64,000 nucleotides of DNA from the NCBI GenBank assembly GCA_017562135.1, contig QEYB01000692.1:34902-98901 (forward strand), read 5' to 3'. Each line of letters opens with the position of its first letter. Positions within the stretch are counted from its first letter, which is position 1. A program made the translations under genes and the position numbers. Of the stretch, positions 24,501-37,937 are shown piece by piece. Below the pieces are notes generated by a model that worked only from the letters and a program-made list of their open reading frames with translations, had not been told where the DNA came from and did not search any database. Source of the stretch: Dipylidium caninum (Eukaryota; Platyhelminthes; Cestoda; Cyclophyllidea; Dipylidiidae).

Positions 24501-26469
24501 CCCCATCTCTTCTCTTCCAGACACGCACCTGCAGGCGAGTAACTAACTTCGCCTACTTCAAAGAGGCGTGGTATATACTCCCCGAATCCTACTTTTGCAC
24601 TATTTCTTCAGCCGCCTTCGATATATTCACCCTTTTAAGAACCCCCGGTATCGAAGAGTTTCGTGGACGTGTTTTTTCTTATCCGATATCACGCTCCTAC
24701 TTGTTCATTAGATATTCGTGACTATCCAATCGTGATTGCCATGAAACGATTGTAATCCGACTACCAAACTATTCCTCTGCCCCGTTTCCAGCCACGTGCA
24801 ACCTGTGTGTATTATCCGAGGCGAGACAATGAAATCTTGCATTACCCTCTGACATATGACCTCGAAAAGTCGGCTTAGTACGCCACTCTTTCTTTCTAGC
24901 ATTCGCCGAAACGACTACTCGGTTGCGTCATTTGCATTGGTATGTCAGAGAGCTGCAAGCAGGAAGACATCGTGCCTGTCGGTTTCGGCTTACCTGACCA
25001 TTAAAAATGGAACCTCGGCCGCACAAAGTTTGAGGCTTCACTCCCCGTGTTCGTTAGTTCAGTAGACGAAGAAATTCATACTATCTGCTACCATTTCTCG
25101 CCTTTTTGTAAGGCGGCAACCGATAGCCTTAAATTTCTCTCCCTCTCTCACATCCACCTCTAAGAAACAACACGTCACTCCACTCATCGCCTCGCACCTT
25201 CATGGCCACAGACAAGGCTGTTTGGCATACCCACATGAAATCGTAAAGACTTCCAGTTGCAAAGCAAATCTAGTTGGTTGACTGGAAAAAGGCCGACCGG
25301 AGGAGCGCGGAACAGCTTAGTTAGTAGAGAAGAGATCAATCTTCGGCGAATGCGACTTGTTCCCTGGCCGTCATCCTCCTCTCTCCTATCCCCACCCCAT
25401 CAAGGTGCCTAGCCTTCATTCCACACATCCCACACCACATTCGGCGTCCCCCACCTGCGTCTGGCCAATCTCTCAAATCCATTTTCGACTATTTGTTGCC
25501 TAAATATGTAGAGTCCGGATTCGTTAGGGAGTAAACAGGTTATATTGGGGAAGAAGGCCATCCGAGTCATTCTACGTTGAACTGAAATGTGATGGTGAAT
25601 TGGACAAATGCAAAGGCGAGTGCTGGTGTTGCTGTTCTCATTGTTCCTCTTCTCTACTCAGAGCGAGTGTTGTTGTGGTGCAGCAGGAGGAGAAAGACGA
25701 AGTGGTTCAGATGAGACCGGCAATAATGTTTCTATTAATGAACAACAGTTCCTTTTTTGTCCGTGTCATCGCAAATAGACATATGGAAAAGGGAAGAGAA
25801 GAAGGACGGTAAAGAAGTGGGATGGGAAATGCTCCACGTCTTCTGAAAATCCTCTCCACAGCGTGAGTGATCCTTTTGCGGAAGCGACGCCGTCCAGCCT
25901 ACATCAACACGTCCCGACTCACCTCACCCTCGTCGGTGCCGTGAAGTCTACATCCCTGAAACACTGACGAGTCCTCCTCTGCTTCGCCTCTTGTTCCATA
26001 GGCTCCAGCAGCTGCAACACTCTTCTTTCCACTCTGTGCACTGCCACGTCATCTGCGCCTCTGTCTCCCTAACAGGCGAGCCACATAGAACGACGCCCCA
26101 CGTATTGTGAGATATGGAAGGAGTAAAGGGGAGAGTTCTTCCACCTGCTCCGTTCTCTCCTATTGTTAGTTGCATGCAGGCAACCGACTCTACCTGCTTA
26201 CCGATGGTCGTACAATTCCACATGGGTGGCCGTAGCTGGGCAGTGTTCAGCCCTCCACGTCAACCGGAGTAGTCCACATCGCTCGTCCAATCAGCCCTTC
26301 CAAATATGAGCGCGTCTGAGACGACTTGTTGGTCTGCAGTGAGAGGCCTTCTCAGCCTCATCAAATCTTCCACTTACCCTTCAACTCAGCAGTGCAGTCA
26401 ATGGGTGTGCAGTGGCATTGCCCAAATACATTGACACATGCGGCGATGAATGCAACTAACTGTCCAACT

Positions 26470-27930
26470 TCTATTGACGTCTCACCACTCTCCTGTACAT
26501 TCTTCTTCTTAGACCCTGCAGTTTCTTTTCATCTGACCTCTCTCTTCCAGTAGGGATTCCTTCTATATGATCCACTTCCACCCCTTCACCATCTTCACTC
26601 AGCAGTTCTTTTCTCCACCGATAATTTCTCTTGCCGCCTCATAGTGTGTAGGTGCTCTGAGAAGACAAGTCAGAGGGGTGCGTGCAATTCTGTCGTGATT
26701 AAGAGGCGTCAAATTGAATTGCTTTGGGGTACAAATGGTCTGAGAACTATGCTGATTGCCACTCAGGCAGTGAGCAGTGAGCGGAGTTTCAATCTAGAAA
26801 TTGTCAGCCGTGAATAGAACTCGTTCATTAAAATCCAGTCATGGCCGGCTAGTGAGCTCGTAGGTTGACTGGAATACTCGGAAACATGACTGGACCTCAC
26901 TCTCTGCACTCTCAAATGACTGCGCGTCGGAACATCTTCAGCTAGAGTCAGTGGATGCTGATCTACGCTTGGGGGTATTTAAGGCTACCTCACGGAGCTT
27001 CTCTCAGATACGATTAGGCCGACGCTGCGGGTGGTAATCGCAACCGCGTCTTTTCTTGCTGCACTCAATACTCAGAGGCGCAGAAATGTCATCTATCGAG
27101 GAATCGTGGAAGAATTTATTTCGCCAACTTGCCATTGTTCGTGTGGCTGTTTAGAACAGCCAGAGGAGATTAAGCCATCAGTTTCTACTCTTTGCTCCAA
27201 CTGTTACTGCCTCGAGCGGCAATGGAAATTTCGTTTGTAGAGAACCACTGCCGGCAAGAAATGCCGTCAGAGACTTCTTCTACACGGAGGACGTGATGTA
27301 TAACACGTAGCAACGAAGTCGCCGGCAAATCGCAAGATAGTGGAAAGCGGACTCGATTAGGGGGGAAATGGTTGAGGTGATTATACTTCATTTCCGGGCA
27401 ACACCATCAAACTTTCCAACTTTCTGCAGATTATATGGCTTCCTTCATTCCTGCAATCTGTACCTAGGAGTTGTTGCACATGGACCGTGCCCCATTGCAC
27501 TGCTAACCATTCGAGAGGAAGCTCAAGTGCCGGCTTCACCAAAGGCGGAATCCACCTCCTTTCCCTCTAACAGTCCCCTCGAACCAGTGACTTCAACTTT
27601 CAACGCAGTATCACATCAACCACGCCTTGATGTCTCCACGTTTTCGTCTTGCCGTACAAGAACAACGCCGTCCTCCTAACTGTCCGTCAGGAGTGTTGAG
27701 TGGACCAGGAAGTCCGCTGTGGAGGAAGGTCGCAAGTGGATGGAGTCGTGAAGGTGTGCACAGAAATCACCTACTCCACTGTCTAACGGCGAGGTCAGAG
27801 AGGTGGAGTAGCAAAGTAATCGTGTCGAAGCCTATTCTTTTTTCGCAACCTCGTTTACCTCGCCAGAACCATAGAGCGCATGGTGATCAAAGTGAAATTG
27901 GGTCTCAGTGAAGTGTGGCGTCTGTTTGAA
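26470..27930 (+). repeat. interspersed family E, copy 5 (inside left arm)
   Basis: Matches copy 1 from ACCACTCTCCTGTACATTCT to the TAGTGAGCTCGTAGG block and then continues as copy 2 to the end block near 27910, giving the longest contiguous view of the element. Its mirror occupies the outer right arm. Open frames here (for example 27368-27679) are probably incidental. Confidence 0.7.
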
Positions 27931-28439
27931 ACCAATTCTTGGTGAAGGTGGTTTACCTCTCAGACTTTGGCGAGGCAAATGAAAATGTCAGCTTGCTCTG
28001 CGCACTCGACGTGGACGTTCCATGTCTCTTCAAAAGTAACTCTTTGAGGCCAAGTTGTTTCTTTTACAAGTGGATGCCGATGGTGTCTTCCATGAGCGAT
28101 CCAAATACAAACATTCCGAGTATGACGAGGCAAACGAGGGTGACGACGAGTCTTTGCAAAACCAACGGTTCTGTCGACCAAGTGGATCAATTCGTAGGCT
28201 TTGCTGAGAAAATTGGAGGAATGCGGCGCAAACCTCGTGCATGCAGGAGGCGAGGGACAATGGAGGCAGTGTGGAGAGGATCGTCCTCGCCCCCGTGCGG
28301 CATGACGAATTCGCGGCGGCATGAAAGGGGGGCTCGTAAGAAACAGTGTGAAAAGTAAGGCTTTCACTGCCACGAGTTCTACCTCACGTCTCTTGCACAC
28401 AGAAAGTCAGCGACGATATTTCTTCCCGGTTGTGTCCCT

Positions 28440-29400
28440 CACCTAAGCTTTGTCATCGCGATGTCTCCATCCGAAAAGAAATCGCCACCGCTGCTTCAAA
28501 ACCAGTGAGGGTGCAGTGGAGACCGTCCAACTCTTCCCCCCGGGCTGCTCCACATTGTCGCACAAACAATGCAAATAGATGACGTGGCTTCTCCCACCAA
28601 GTGCAGCGCCTATTTGGTCACCTTTCCTCGACTTCAGATCGAGCCTTCTGAACGATGAGGCACATGGGAGTGCGGGGAAAGCAGAGCAGTCGTCATATCC
28701 CAGTTGTCCAGTCGCCTCTAAGCTCACTGGTCAACTGTGAGTTGCTGTCATCTGATGAGATTTATTGAAGGGACACGTCTTCTTCATTGGAACTCTCTGT
28801 GTATTTCGGAGACCATTTACTCTCCAATTCCAATTCGATTCAAAAGTTCTGCGTTTCGCGGACACCTGATGCGCCTTCTCTGCGCACTCCACTTATCTTG
28901 GGGTGACGCGTGAGGTCTTTTGTGCAGAAAATAGCTGCTGATGGAAGCCGAGGAAGATGTAGACATGGACGTTAGAGAAGGCAGATCTCTCATAGCAGAC
29001 GGATCAGAGAAAAGGCGAATATCGAGTCAGTAAAGAAGCAGGTGTACGGGAGAGTGGTGAGGAGTGAGTAGACAAAGAAAAACCAAATGTGGTTACACTT
29101 GACTAAGGCCATGTCCAAATCATCAACCCCAAGCCAACAGCCTGCATTCTCAGAACTCACTGGAATTACGGCTTCCTCACCGGGTCAATGGCCAAACCTT
29201 CCGCTCTCTACAACTTCGCCGAGGTGGCCAATACTCATCTCCATTGGCGAATTGTGTACACGCTTAACGGATTTTCTACATCCCAATGCCGTCACGTGGT
29301 CTTTCTCTCGTTTTCCAACCGCCACCCTCACCGATGTCTTGACTAGTGCGACCTGGCCATTGTCGCCTTCACGCTTATAACTTCACTCACCTTGGCCAAG
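28440..29400 (-). repeat. interspersed family E, copy 6 (inverted, inside left arm)
   Basis: Reverse orientation copy colinear with 5280-6060, including the CCAAGGTGAGTG end, the CAGTTGACCAGTGAGC block and the GCGGTGGCGATTTCT block. It ends at a (GGAGA)n tract. Its mirror lies at about 60.82-61.78 kb. Confidence 0.7.
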
Positions 29401-29402
29401 AA

Positions 29403-29430
29403 GAGGAGAGGAGAGGAGAGGAGAGGAGAG
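29403..29430 (+). repeat. (GGAGA)n microsatellite at the end of a family E copy
   Basis: Five to six pentamer units next to the CCAAGGTGAG end block of family E. The mirror tract is at about 60795-60823. Confidence 0.9.
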
Positions 29431-30009
29431 AAACGGAGAGAAGCGGAGTTGAGAGACCTTGTTTCCGATGCCACGCTGGAATATTTCTTTCGGTTGGTGG
29501 CGTGTGGGAAAGGATTAGACTGCTGAGGTGAAGTGTGGGAAGGTAGGTGAGTACATGGAGGCACCTGGTTCTTTGTTCCCCTTCGACAGCCACGTCACTT
29601 CATCGCCAGCACGGTTAGCAGGTGTACGTGGGGGAACTTGGTGATATCTCGTGCAGAAATGGTCTTAAATCCAAAATGGAGGAAAAGGAGAATTTTGAAC
29701 TTTGTTCTTATTCCTGCGACAGTAAAGTGTCATTTCATTCTTACTTCAATGTAAAACATAAAAGAAAAATCGAAGGAAATGTTGGGAAAAGGTGTGTTTC
29801 GACCTCCAAATCCGCAATAGATTTGTGTAAAAAGGATGTTGGAGGCTACTGAGAGCTACGACGAATGGATTTCGATCCGCTTTCTGACGTGTCCCCCAAC
29901 ATTATGGCGGAATCGGAGCTTCTCGACGTTCTTGCTTGCGTGACGACAACTACGACAACTACGAGGTTGCAGAACCGACATTCGAGTTTAATTCATTCTT
30001 CTTCACTCA

Positions 30010-33000
30010 CCCACTGACGGATTTCACCGGGTCTGATTGTGTGTGTATTCACTCTTCTCTAACTGAGAAGACTCTTTTCCATTTTCTTGCCTTTGTAGCT
30101 CGTCCTTCAATTGCTTGAGGTTAGGAGCTTGCTGACGGTCAAGCAACCAAATGAGTGTAGCGAGATGGATAGAAATTCTCGGAATCATTGTTAACTGCTG
30201 CTCATAAGAATGGCACCCAATAATGTGCCTCTCTCACTACACTTTAACTTCCTCTTTTTCCATCTTTTCGCCACTGCTCACCTGTCCTGCTGGTGGAAAG
30301 TGAGACCTTATAATGCACGGAGGAGAATTTGTGTGTTCGTTGAGTGTGTTTGCAGCAGTGTTAGAGAGCTGCATAGGCACATTGTAAATTAAACCATCAG
30401 TACTGGGATGTAGGTGGGCAGAAGGAGGTGCACTAGGAGGCCGAGGAAACAATCCATAATAAGTGAGGTCCTTCGAATGACGCGACTTTTGTCAAGTGGT
30501 CGCTGGGCTTCCACTACTCACCTAGGTGCGGTCGCGATTGTGACCTGAGTCACATGAAAAGGTCGTCTCTATCCTCTGAAAACCTACTAGGGTCCGCCAT
30601 ATCAGTTGGCGGCATGTGCGTCGGAGTCGGTGGGCGTGGAGTGAGTTGCAAAGAAGGAGTCCTCCTGCCCGCGAGATGTTCGGACTGAGCAAATTGTGCG
30701 AGGTGTCCGAGTTTAACGCTACCATTGGAAACAGCTTTGGGAATGCCGCCTACTACTATTTACCTCCTGCTACTGTCGCATGTAATTTGTTGCATAGTTT
30801 TCACCCAACGTCCATTTACATAAATATAAATACACTTTTTAAGTACACCTCAGACCTCATATATCGGTTGAGAGCTTTTTGTTCGCCGAGAGAATTTTGA
30901 CATTTTACTTCGGTCGTTTTATGCATTTATGGCCATGAGTATGAGTTCCTTCACTATTGCTCGGGCCATTGCTATGTCTCTAAGCCCATTTGTTCCCTCA
31001 GTAGCTCGAAGTCTTCACGCATGACTTCTGTAAAGCTACACACAATTCCAATCCACAATGTCCAGTTGCCTTATCCACAGATCGAGTACCCCGCAATACC
31101 CGAGCTTTTGCATGTATGCGATCAATTGAGCTTCTCTGCATCATCACGTGTTGTCCTCCGACGATCTGACGCGACAATTTTCCCTTTGTGGGTCTCAGCA
31201 GCGTCAACGAGACAAATAGGCCGGTGGCAAACGGTTTCGACACTGCCTTTCCTTCAGGGTTTCTTTCCATTCTACGGCACATAATGTCTTGTACTGCACT
31301 ACATTATGCCGTGATATGCTATACTACATTATACTATAGGCCGAGTCTTAAGCACACGTCTTGCTCTTCTACATCTACACTCGAATAAGAGCATAACTGC
31401 AAATTTGAAGGGTATTCTCTGACTTTAACTAGACAGAACATGGCAAAAATATATGAGAGCCTTCTGTCAGATAACGCGCAATTGCTCAGTTGCCAACTCA
31501 ATGAAATAGCAACGTTGACAGTTACTGTGCCTTCTGACAATTAACAGGTGGCTTATGGGCATACTTGAAGCGGTATGTCATAATGCCGGTGGCAATAAAA
31601 GTGAATTTCTCGGTTAAAATGCTGGGAAATTTGTACGCGTGATAAGATAGCAATCAGAAGAAATCGGTCAAGATAGGCACGGAAGTTTGAAGAGAGTACA
31701 TGACACTTGGAAATTTAAGGAAAAATTTGGTGAATGTATCAAGTATAAGTCGCAATAATGCGCACAATATGATGTCGATTTGGAACGAATATGACCGTAT
31801 AAATCAGGTTTTAACGTCGCAGAAGAAACTGTAGGAAACATTCAGTTGGTCATAACCACTCCACTTTACAGGATCCGCAGTCATTAATCAGTGAACTAAC
31901 TTCACGAAGTCTGTAGAAAAATGGAGAAGAATAATACTCCCACACTTCCCAAACCGTTACCCATGTAGCAATCGAATTGCCCCGGCACCAGCCTTGCCCA
32001 TCTTAGGCCCGTTACAGTGGGTGTAGCGCGGTTAACCTGTTCACTGAATTGCACGCAATGGGCCAGTGAAGGATGAGCACGAACAAAATACCATTCATGG
32101 TGAGAGGTAGAGGAGGCAGAGTTTACCCGGCTCGAATGATACCTATTTCATAATTAAAAACAGTGTTAAGAGAAAGGACGTGGTATAAAACACAGAGGAG
32201 AATTGAGGGGCCTACTTCGAGAAATGCAGGGGTTTGCACGTATAAAAGGCGGCAACAACTCTTGTCTCAGACATGCATGGGGGTGCGAGTAAAGAGGAGG
32301 ATAAGCATCTTCTTAACAATAGACTTTATCAAGCAAGCTTACTGTTTTTTGCTATCACATTCCTGGAAAACCGTAGGACATGTCACCTCAATTTAGTGTA
32401 GACACGCATCGCGTAAATGACCCAGACGATAATGCATCAGAGTGCTAAAGCGCGATTTCGATCTTCTGCGCTATTAAAGCGGATTGGTGAGGCATCACAC
32501 GGCTTGCTATGCTGTTACCGAATTCTAGATAACATACGAGTGGGTTTCGAAACATTCAGATGAAAGCATTTCTACGAAAACAGTATCCCCTCATTTCTGG
32601 TTTTGCATTAGTCAAAGTGAAAAAATGAGTGCATAGTGTTGAAAGGCACACCGCACTTGAGGAGAATCTGTGAATGCGCGCGCAGCAGCGGGTTATGCCT
32701 TTTATCACGTCCATGACTCGCCAATCCGTCTGCTAGGAGGCGGCGTAGGCTAATCGTCATTGGGGATTGTGGTGATACTAATCAAACTAACTGGAAATGC
32801 TACTGATGGGCTGTCAACATTCGAGTCATTTTATAAAACTCCATTATTCAATGAATCAAAGGTTTTTAAGAAAAATGGTTCTGTTAAGTTTCACACATTA
32901 AAATAATTTGGGCGCGTAGATAATATCCTTCAGTGCGTAATTGTGGAGGCAACCTACATCTCACATGTCGTCTGAAAGTTAGACTTTTTTAAATCCCAGC

Positions 33001-35780
33001 TGCAACGGTTAAACGACTCACGACCACCAATTCGGTAATCACTTGCCAACTCTGCGTCTTTTTCAGCCCGAAAAGGGTAAGTATCATGGTTTACACAAAT
33101 TTTTACTACTTTTTTTGATTAATTAACCCTACTGTCGTATAATACTGTCTCTAAAACAAATTGACATCATTTACAATGGGTGTTTAATTTACCCAAGTGA
33201 TGAAAAATAAGGCATTAAATGGAAGTAAGCCTGTCTCGCAGTTGGAAGAGTAGAGGCAATCCAATAAGTTGGCCGTTCATTCCGTGATCTAGGCCGCATT
33301 GAAACTTGCCTATTTGCCTTAAAGTAGCAACAATGGCAAGAAGATAAGTCAGCATGACAAATCTCGTAATAGTTTGAGGAAAAATGATTTCCCTTTGACA
33401 CCAATATGGCTTCTCATTCAGTTAGAAATCTGGAGCACAGTACGCTGCAGCCCCGAAAGTCCTGGAGAGGTGCTGTGAAAGAAAGTGCAGCCACCATGAA
33501 TCTCATTCCTCACAATTTCATGAAACAAGCAGATTGTCGTCTAGATTTGTCGATTTGGTGACCGTTTTTGCACTACATGCCAAAATGTTTTACTTACAAG
33601 GGAGATAGTAATGTTGGCGGAAGAAATTATCGGGTTACTCTCGTTGAAGATAACAACTCCGCCCACTTGAAAGGCATAAAACTCTATAAAAGTCGAGGGT
33701 ACCAAGGAATGAACAAACTTAGCCATTGATTCACTTCAATTTTGAAAGATTTGGTTTGCGCAAGGTGATCAGTAAAGTTGGTCTCTCCATGAGATGCCCA
33801 ATTAAATCGGCATCGGAAAAGCTAAAGTGGAAAAAGAGCACATACTGAAGATAATTGAAATGCCAACGCTCCAAGACCGAAACACAAGACTTAACATAGA
33901 TGCACATTGTAGGCTGCAGCAGACATTCAGATAGGCATTCGCATGGCAGGCGAAGAATCTGGACAAAACTCTCAAGAGACAGTCCCGTCGTTAATAGATG
34001 GTTGTTAAAGTCCTCCGACTAAATAAAAGAACGCGGCAAAAATCGTGAAGGGAATGAGAAAAGGCGCAAGGAACTTTTGATGCGGAATCGGGAGGTTAGG
34101 TCTGCGAAGGTAACCAGGGCTTGGTGGAAATAGGTTGATCGAAAGAGGACATTCTCGCACATGAATAGTGAAACGAAGGCGAGAATACTTCACACAACAA
34201 ATAACATGCGTCAGTTCTCTACCCTTTTCATGACGTAGGAAAGTCTCAGGCTGCGGTAGTATCGCAAGAGCAAATATTCACCGAGGCATTTATAGGCATG
34301 ATGGAAACGGGGCTTCACTCCTCCACAACCCCCTTGACATTGTGCTTATCGATATGAGGGTGCTCTTTTTCCACAGCCTGTCGGGTTTATAAGTTTCCGC
34401 AAAGCCTTTCGGGTCGGCATCTCTGGGCCTCGTTGTCTATCAGTGACCCACGAGAATGATATTAACAAATTTGCCCAAAGTCATTTCTGCAGCATAACTC
34501 TTTCAGCATCATAACTGCCTAAAATAGGGGTTTAAATGCTGGCGTAAAGTAATATCCTCCGGCTGACAAGGTTGTCGCAAATTTGTCGGGCGGTCATTAT
34601 CAAAAATGCGCCATCTGCTTAAGTGGTCACCGAAAGGAAACGAGTGGTAAACAGTAGAGCAGAAGCCGCGATGTGTATTGCCACCGCGGCAAAATTTACT
34701 GGTACAAATAGATCTTCATCATATACAATTTGGACCTGTAGAGTAAGTGCATTACCTCATTGCAAATATTTCAAATTCAACGGGGAATTCATAGGTTGGA
34801 CAAATGGCTACAAGAAGCCCCTATTCTGGCCTGGCATTCGCCACATTCACGTGCACCATTAAGTTTGTTATGCAGTGCTGAATATGGACCTCTGTTGAAC
34901 GCCCATCTCTGTTTCACGGCAAGGATTCACATGATTGGGACTGCTGAGGAAGTGAATGATAAATCTTAAGTATTATGTATAAATTTCTATCAAGCGCTTT
35001 CCCCACATTGCATGCACTCGTATTTTCACGTGCTAGTCTCTTCACTTATCTAAACTGCAGTATGATAATAAATAATTTCTGAAGGAAAATATGTCACCTA
35101 AATTCATTGACCTAACCATCAGCTTCATAGTCGGCAAAAAGTAAGGAAGTGCATCCGAGGGATGTTCATAAATCCCCAATCTTCACAAATGTAGATTTTC
35201 TCAGAGTTTCTTGCCTCAGTTGCGGTTCCTTTGGTTTCCCTCCGGTGCAGTGATATCGTTGCGGGCACTGGTTTAATCAACCTCTGGGAGTCTCCCTGCA
35301 TGAATTCTGTAGCGTGTATAATTTTTTTAGTTCAAGAACAACCGACCCATGTTGTCTGCTCTTCTTGCAGCCAGAAAAATAGAGTTTGAGCAAGTTGATT
35401 TAACCAATTTGAAAAATGTCGAATGCAAACTTAGCTCGAAGTCCCTTTCCTTCGTCTACCCCTGACATGCCACGGAGATGAGTACCTGTGGGTGCTGGCG
35501 GATTCGATACCATTTCTTAGGTTCACGGGAATTTCCTTGCCAGGAGCAAGACCGGTATGAATAAAGCTTATTGCGTGGCTCGTTTTCAGAGAACATTCGA
35601 TGAGTTCGTCGCGCAAAAGGAAGTATGGAGAACTTTAAATGCATGCCTGTGAATGCACATAACATGGCTCACGTTGAATGGATACTTTGGGGTTATTAGA
35701 ATTGCAATGCTGCTTTACATCTTCAGGCTGGAACCGTGGAGTCTGTGCCCAGAGTAGTACACTTTGGCACTTCACTAGGT
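30010..35780. other. AT-richer part of the left arm, no supported gene
   Basis: Locally lower GC than its surroundings. A possible exon at 34622-34743 is framed by TTTAAG-like AG and a strong GTAAGT donor (peptide RAEAAMCIATAAKFTGTNR), and both strands are open at 30998-31284. Neither has a partner exon or recognised family. Confidence 0.35.
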
Positions 35781-35787
35781 ACTTTGT

Positions 35788-36475
35788 AGGTTAGAAGAAG
35801 TCGGACAAGGAGGAAGACAGGAAAGGACATGAAGGGAAGTGGAGAAGTGAGCGACGATGAGGTAGACTGAACAGCGACAGAAGAGCTGGAGAGTGATAAA
35901 TAAGAAAGAGGGGGTGAAACGAGAAATCGGAAGAAGTCGATGTGAGCTCCGTGAGGGAATGGGATGATTCTTCAACCTCGTGAAATGGTGAAGCAAATAG
36001 TGAGTGTGTTAGTCTGACAAAGTGGGGGAAAACGGTCAAACGACTTTCGAAATCAGTCACAATAGAAGGACACATATCCTAAAGACAATGAAGGAAATGA
36101 GAAGGACGTAAGTGAGGATTTGAAGTGGTCGAATGCCAAAACGGTGACGGGGTCTTGCGGGAGCAAATCAGTGAGCTGAGATGGTGGTGGGGCTGAAGCG
36201 AAAGGAGGTTTGCTTCCCGAAGCCGTTGAATCGAGGACGAAGCGGGAGGAGCCCAACTCCACGAAAACCGTATATGAATCTGAATCCGAACGCGCCTCTG
36301 AAAGAGGAGAGGAAAAAGGGAAAGGGAGGAGGAGAGTGGTAACTGTGTGCACACGGGTGGGTAAGTTAAAGAGTGATGATGAAGGCTTACGGGGTGCTAA
36401 TTCGGATGAGACGGCTGAAAGCAGTTTCGAAGAGGAAAGAAACAGCAGCGAGGAGGAATCAGATTAGCCTTTATG
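35788..36475 (+). CDS. candidate gene for a highly charged Ser/Glu-rich protein
   Basis: Several short plus-strand segments look coding and are bounded by plausible splice sites. One after TTGTAG at 35788 is Arg-rich and ends SDDE before GTAGAC. One near 35925-35975 reads KSEEVDVSSVREWDD. A 42-bp one at 36067-36108 (KDTYPKDNEGNEKD) ends at a perfect GTAAGT. The last, about 36180-36467, has 85 or more codons ending in a stop; it is rich in Glu, Ser, Arg and Lys and finishes SSEEESD. Low-complexity charged sequence makes false positives likely, and not all phases could be reconciled. No function is proposed; nuclear proteins often have such composition. Confidence 0.3.
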
Positions 36476-36629
36476 GCAGGTTCTTCCACTTGCCAATGTT
36501 GTCTTCCGGTCTCCTCATTTCTTGTCGACGGCAGTTGTGAGCCAGACATCTGTATAAATATGTGGGTAATTGTTTCAGGTAGAGTTGTTGCCTTGTTTTA
36601 ACTTGGCTAGTGTTTATTCATTTCGCCGA

Positions 36630-36682
36630 TGGATGCGGCTCGAACTTGTGATCCTAGACAAGCTCGGCTGCCTCCGCATCCA
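36630..36682. other. two-tier hairpin
   Basis: Outer 9-bp stem TGGATGCGG / CCGCATCCA encloses an inner 9-bp stem (CGAACTTGT / ACAAGCTCG with one mismatch that becomes a G-U pair when transcribed from the minus strand) with an 8-base loop and asymmetric internal bulges. It does not fit a tRNA cloverleaf or a hammerhead core. It could be a structured RNA element or a remnant of a small mobile element. Mirror copy at 53529-53581 is unchanged. Confidence 0.6.
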
Positions 36683-36689
36683 CGCAGCC

Positions 36690-37937
36690 CTTGGGTGGTT
36701 CCTGTCATACATTTCTCGCTATTTGGTGTGAGACGTGGGTACACGAGTTTCCGTATCTCCATTGTGTGTTCTTAGAATGGCGGCGTGTGTGCTTCCCCTT
36801 TGTCGAGTTGTGGAGGGGTGGGGTCACATCATGTCAGTGGGGGACTACTTGTTTGTGCTTTCTTGTTGTCACATCTGTCCTTGTGCGCCAGCACTTGGGT
36901 GAGAGGTGAGTATTCAGTTTAACCGGAATCTCTCGTACATGTGTTCCACCTTGAACAAAATGCGGCGGAATGTGCCATTGCATTAATGTAAGTGAACTGT
37001 AACCGTCTCCTGCTACTGCTGCTAAGTAATACCCAGCAGACTTGTGATTCGACACGCCGCCGTCTGGGAGTTTGGAAGAGCATTCTTTCTCTTTTTTCCG
37101 CTCACTTGGGGGGTTACAGTCAATCCTATTCCTTAGCTTTTTACGCAATATTGCAGTCGATACAAACGGGATGGCATCCATTCAATCTACCCGCAAAGTA
37201 TTTCCGAGCCGGTCAGCTCGCTCAGGTCTCCTTCCAACTTCTTATTTCCTACGGAGTATTGAGATGCATAGATTACAGTGGAGTGAGATACCCAGTCATT
37301 TGCCTGTACCTATCTCGTGTTGCCCTCGGGTTGCTTGTCCGTTCTTTAAATAGCACCTTTTCCACTAAATTCGGCAAGTATTCGACCCAACTCCTGCAAT
37401 CGCCGCGTCCAATTTTCGATTGTAGTTTAATCCAAGTGTCGTGATAAAATTGCAATTCCTTCCTTCCTTCCCTCCCTCCTCCCTGCGATGTATTTCAGAG
37501 TGCTTAACACTCAAAGTTAAGGCCTCGACGACAGTCTTGCGATCTACGTCAATTGGCACTGTTGTTAAAACCAGACCTCTTGCCAGCCGCATATACCATT
37601 GTTAATTAACATACCTTCCCAATTAAGGCGCTCATTCTCGATCCATCCACAGTGGATTTCCCTTGACTGAAATAGCACACATATTCTCATCTACAGCGGT
37701 CCCCTCCCTGTGGAAGTGAATCTTATTAACTCGCAAATATTGAACAATCGTAAAGCTCTTTCCGAAAATTTGCAACTCAACGAGAAATAAGTGAGTAAGG
37801 ATGAGAGTGTACCAGAAAAGGAAGCGTGGGGGAACACAGTGGCCACATTTCCTGCGTGTCTCCGTTAAGTGATGTTTAATGTCAGAAGGAATTGTGAGCC
37901 CCCAATGTAACCCCTCATGATAGAAGTCACAGACTAA
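36690..37937. other. left-arm stretch with uncertain ORFs
   Basis: A 150-codon plus-strand frame (36992-37444) is intact here but broken in the mirror arm by one extra C, so it is not a secure gene. A (TTCC)n-type tract lies at 37456-37483. Overlapping minus-strand frames are equally unsupported. Confidence 0.3.
37456..37483 (+). repeat. (TTCC)n/(CCTC)n pyrimidine tract
   Basis: Imperfect TTCC and CCTCC units. The mirror tract is at 52727-52754. Confidence 0.9.

Larger units (their letters stand above)
19560..26250. other. long flank without a supported gene
   Basis: Contains a GCC-rich run (20611-20630), a 222-codon frame (20650-21318) of Pro/Ser/Arg-rich composition with no family match, a (GGCGGA)n tract (22487-22521) and an (ACCCT)n tract (24480-24500). 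The 222-codon frame is long for chance but lies in a locally GC-rich stretch where stops are rare. No exon chain with matching phases was found. Confidence 0.35.

Noticed and set aside
27939..28400. 139- and 146-codon ORFs on opposite strands as genes
   Set aside because: Both strands are open in the same place, no family is recognised and the mirror copy is broken by several indels.
28746..28790. Hammerhead ribozyme (CTGATGAG present)
   Set aside because: The stem II and GAAAC core parts are not present at the required distance; the match is part of repeat family E.
36630..36682. tRNA gene, because GTTCGAG is present in the complement
   Set aside because: The sequence folds as a linear two-tier hairpin; no acceptor stem, D arm or anticodon arm can be drawn.
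36992..37444. 150-codon ORF as a gene
   Set aside because: The frame is lost in the mirror arm through a one-base difference, the composition is Leu/Ser-rich without domain, and a 115-codon frame overlaps it on the other strand.
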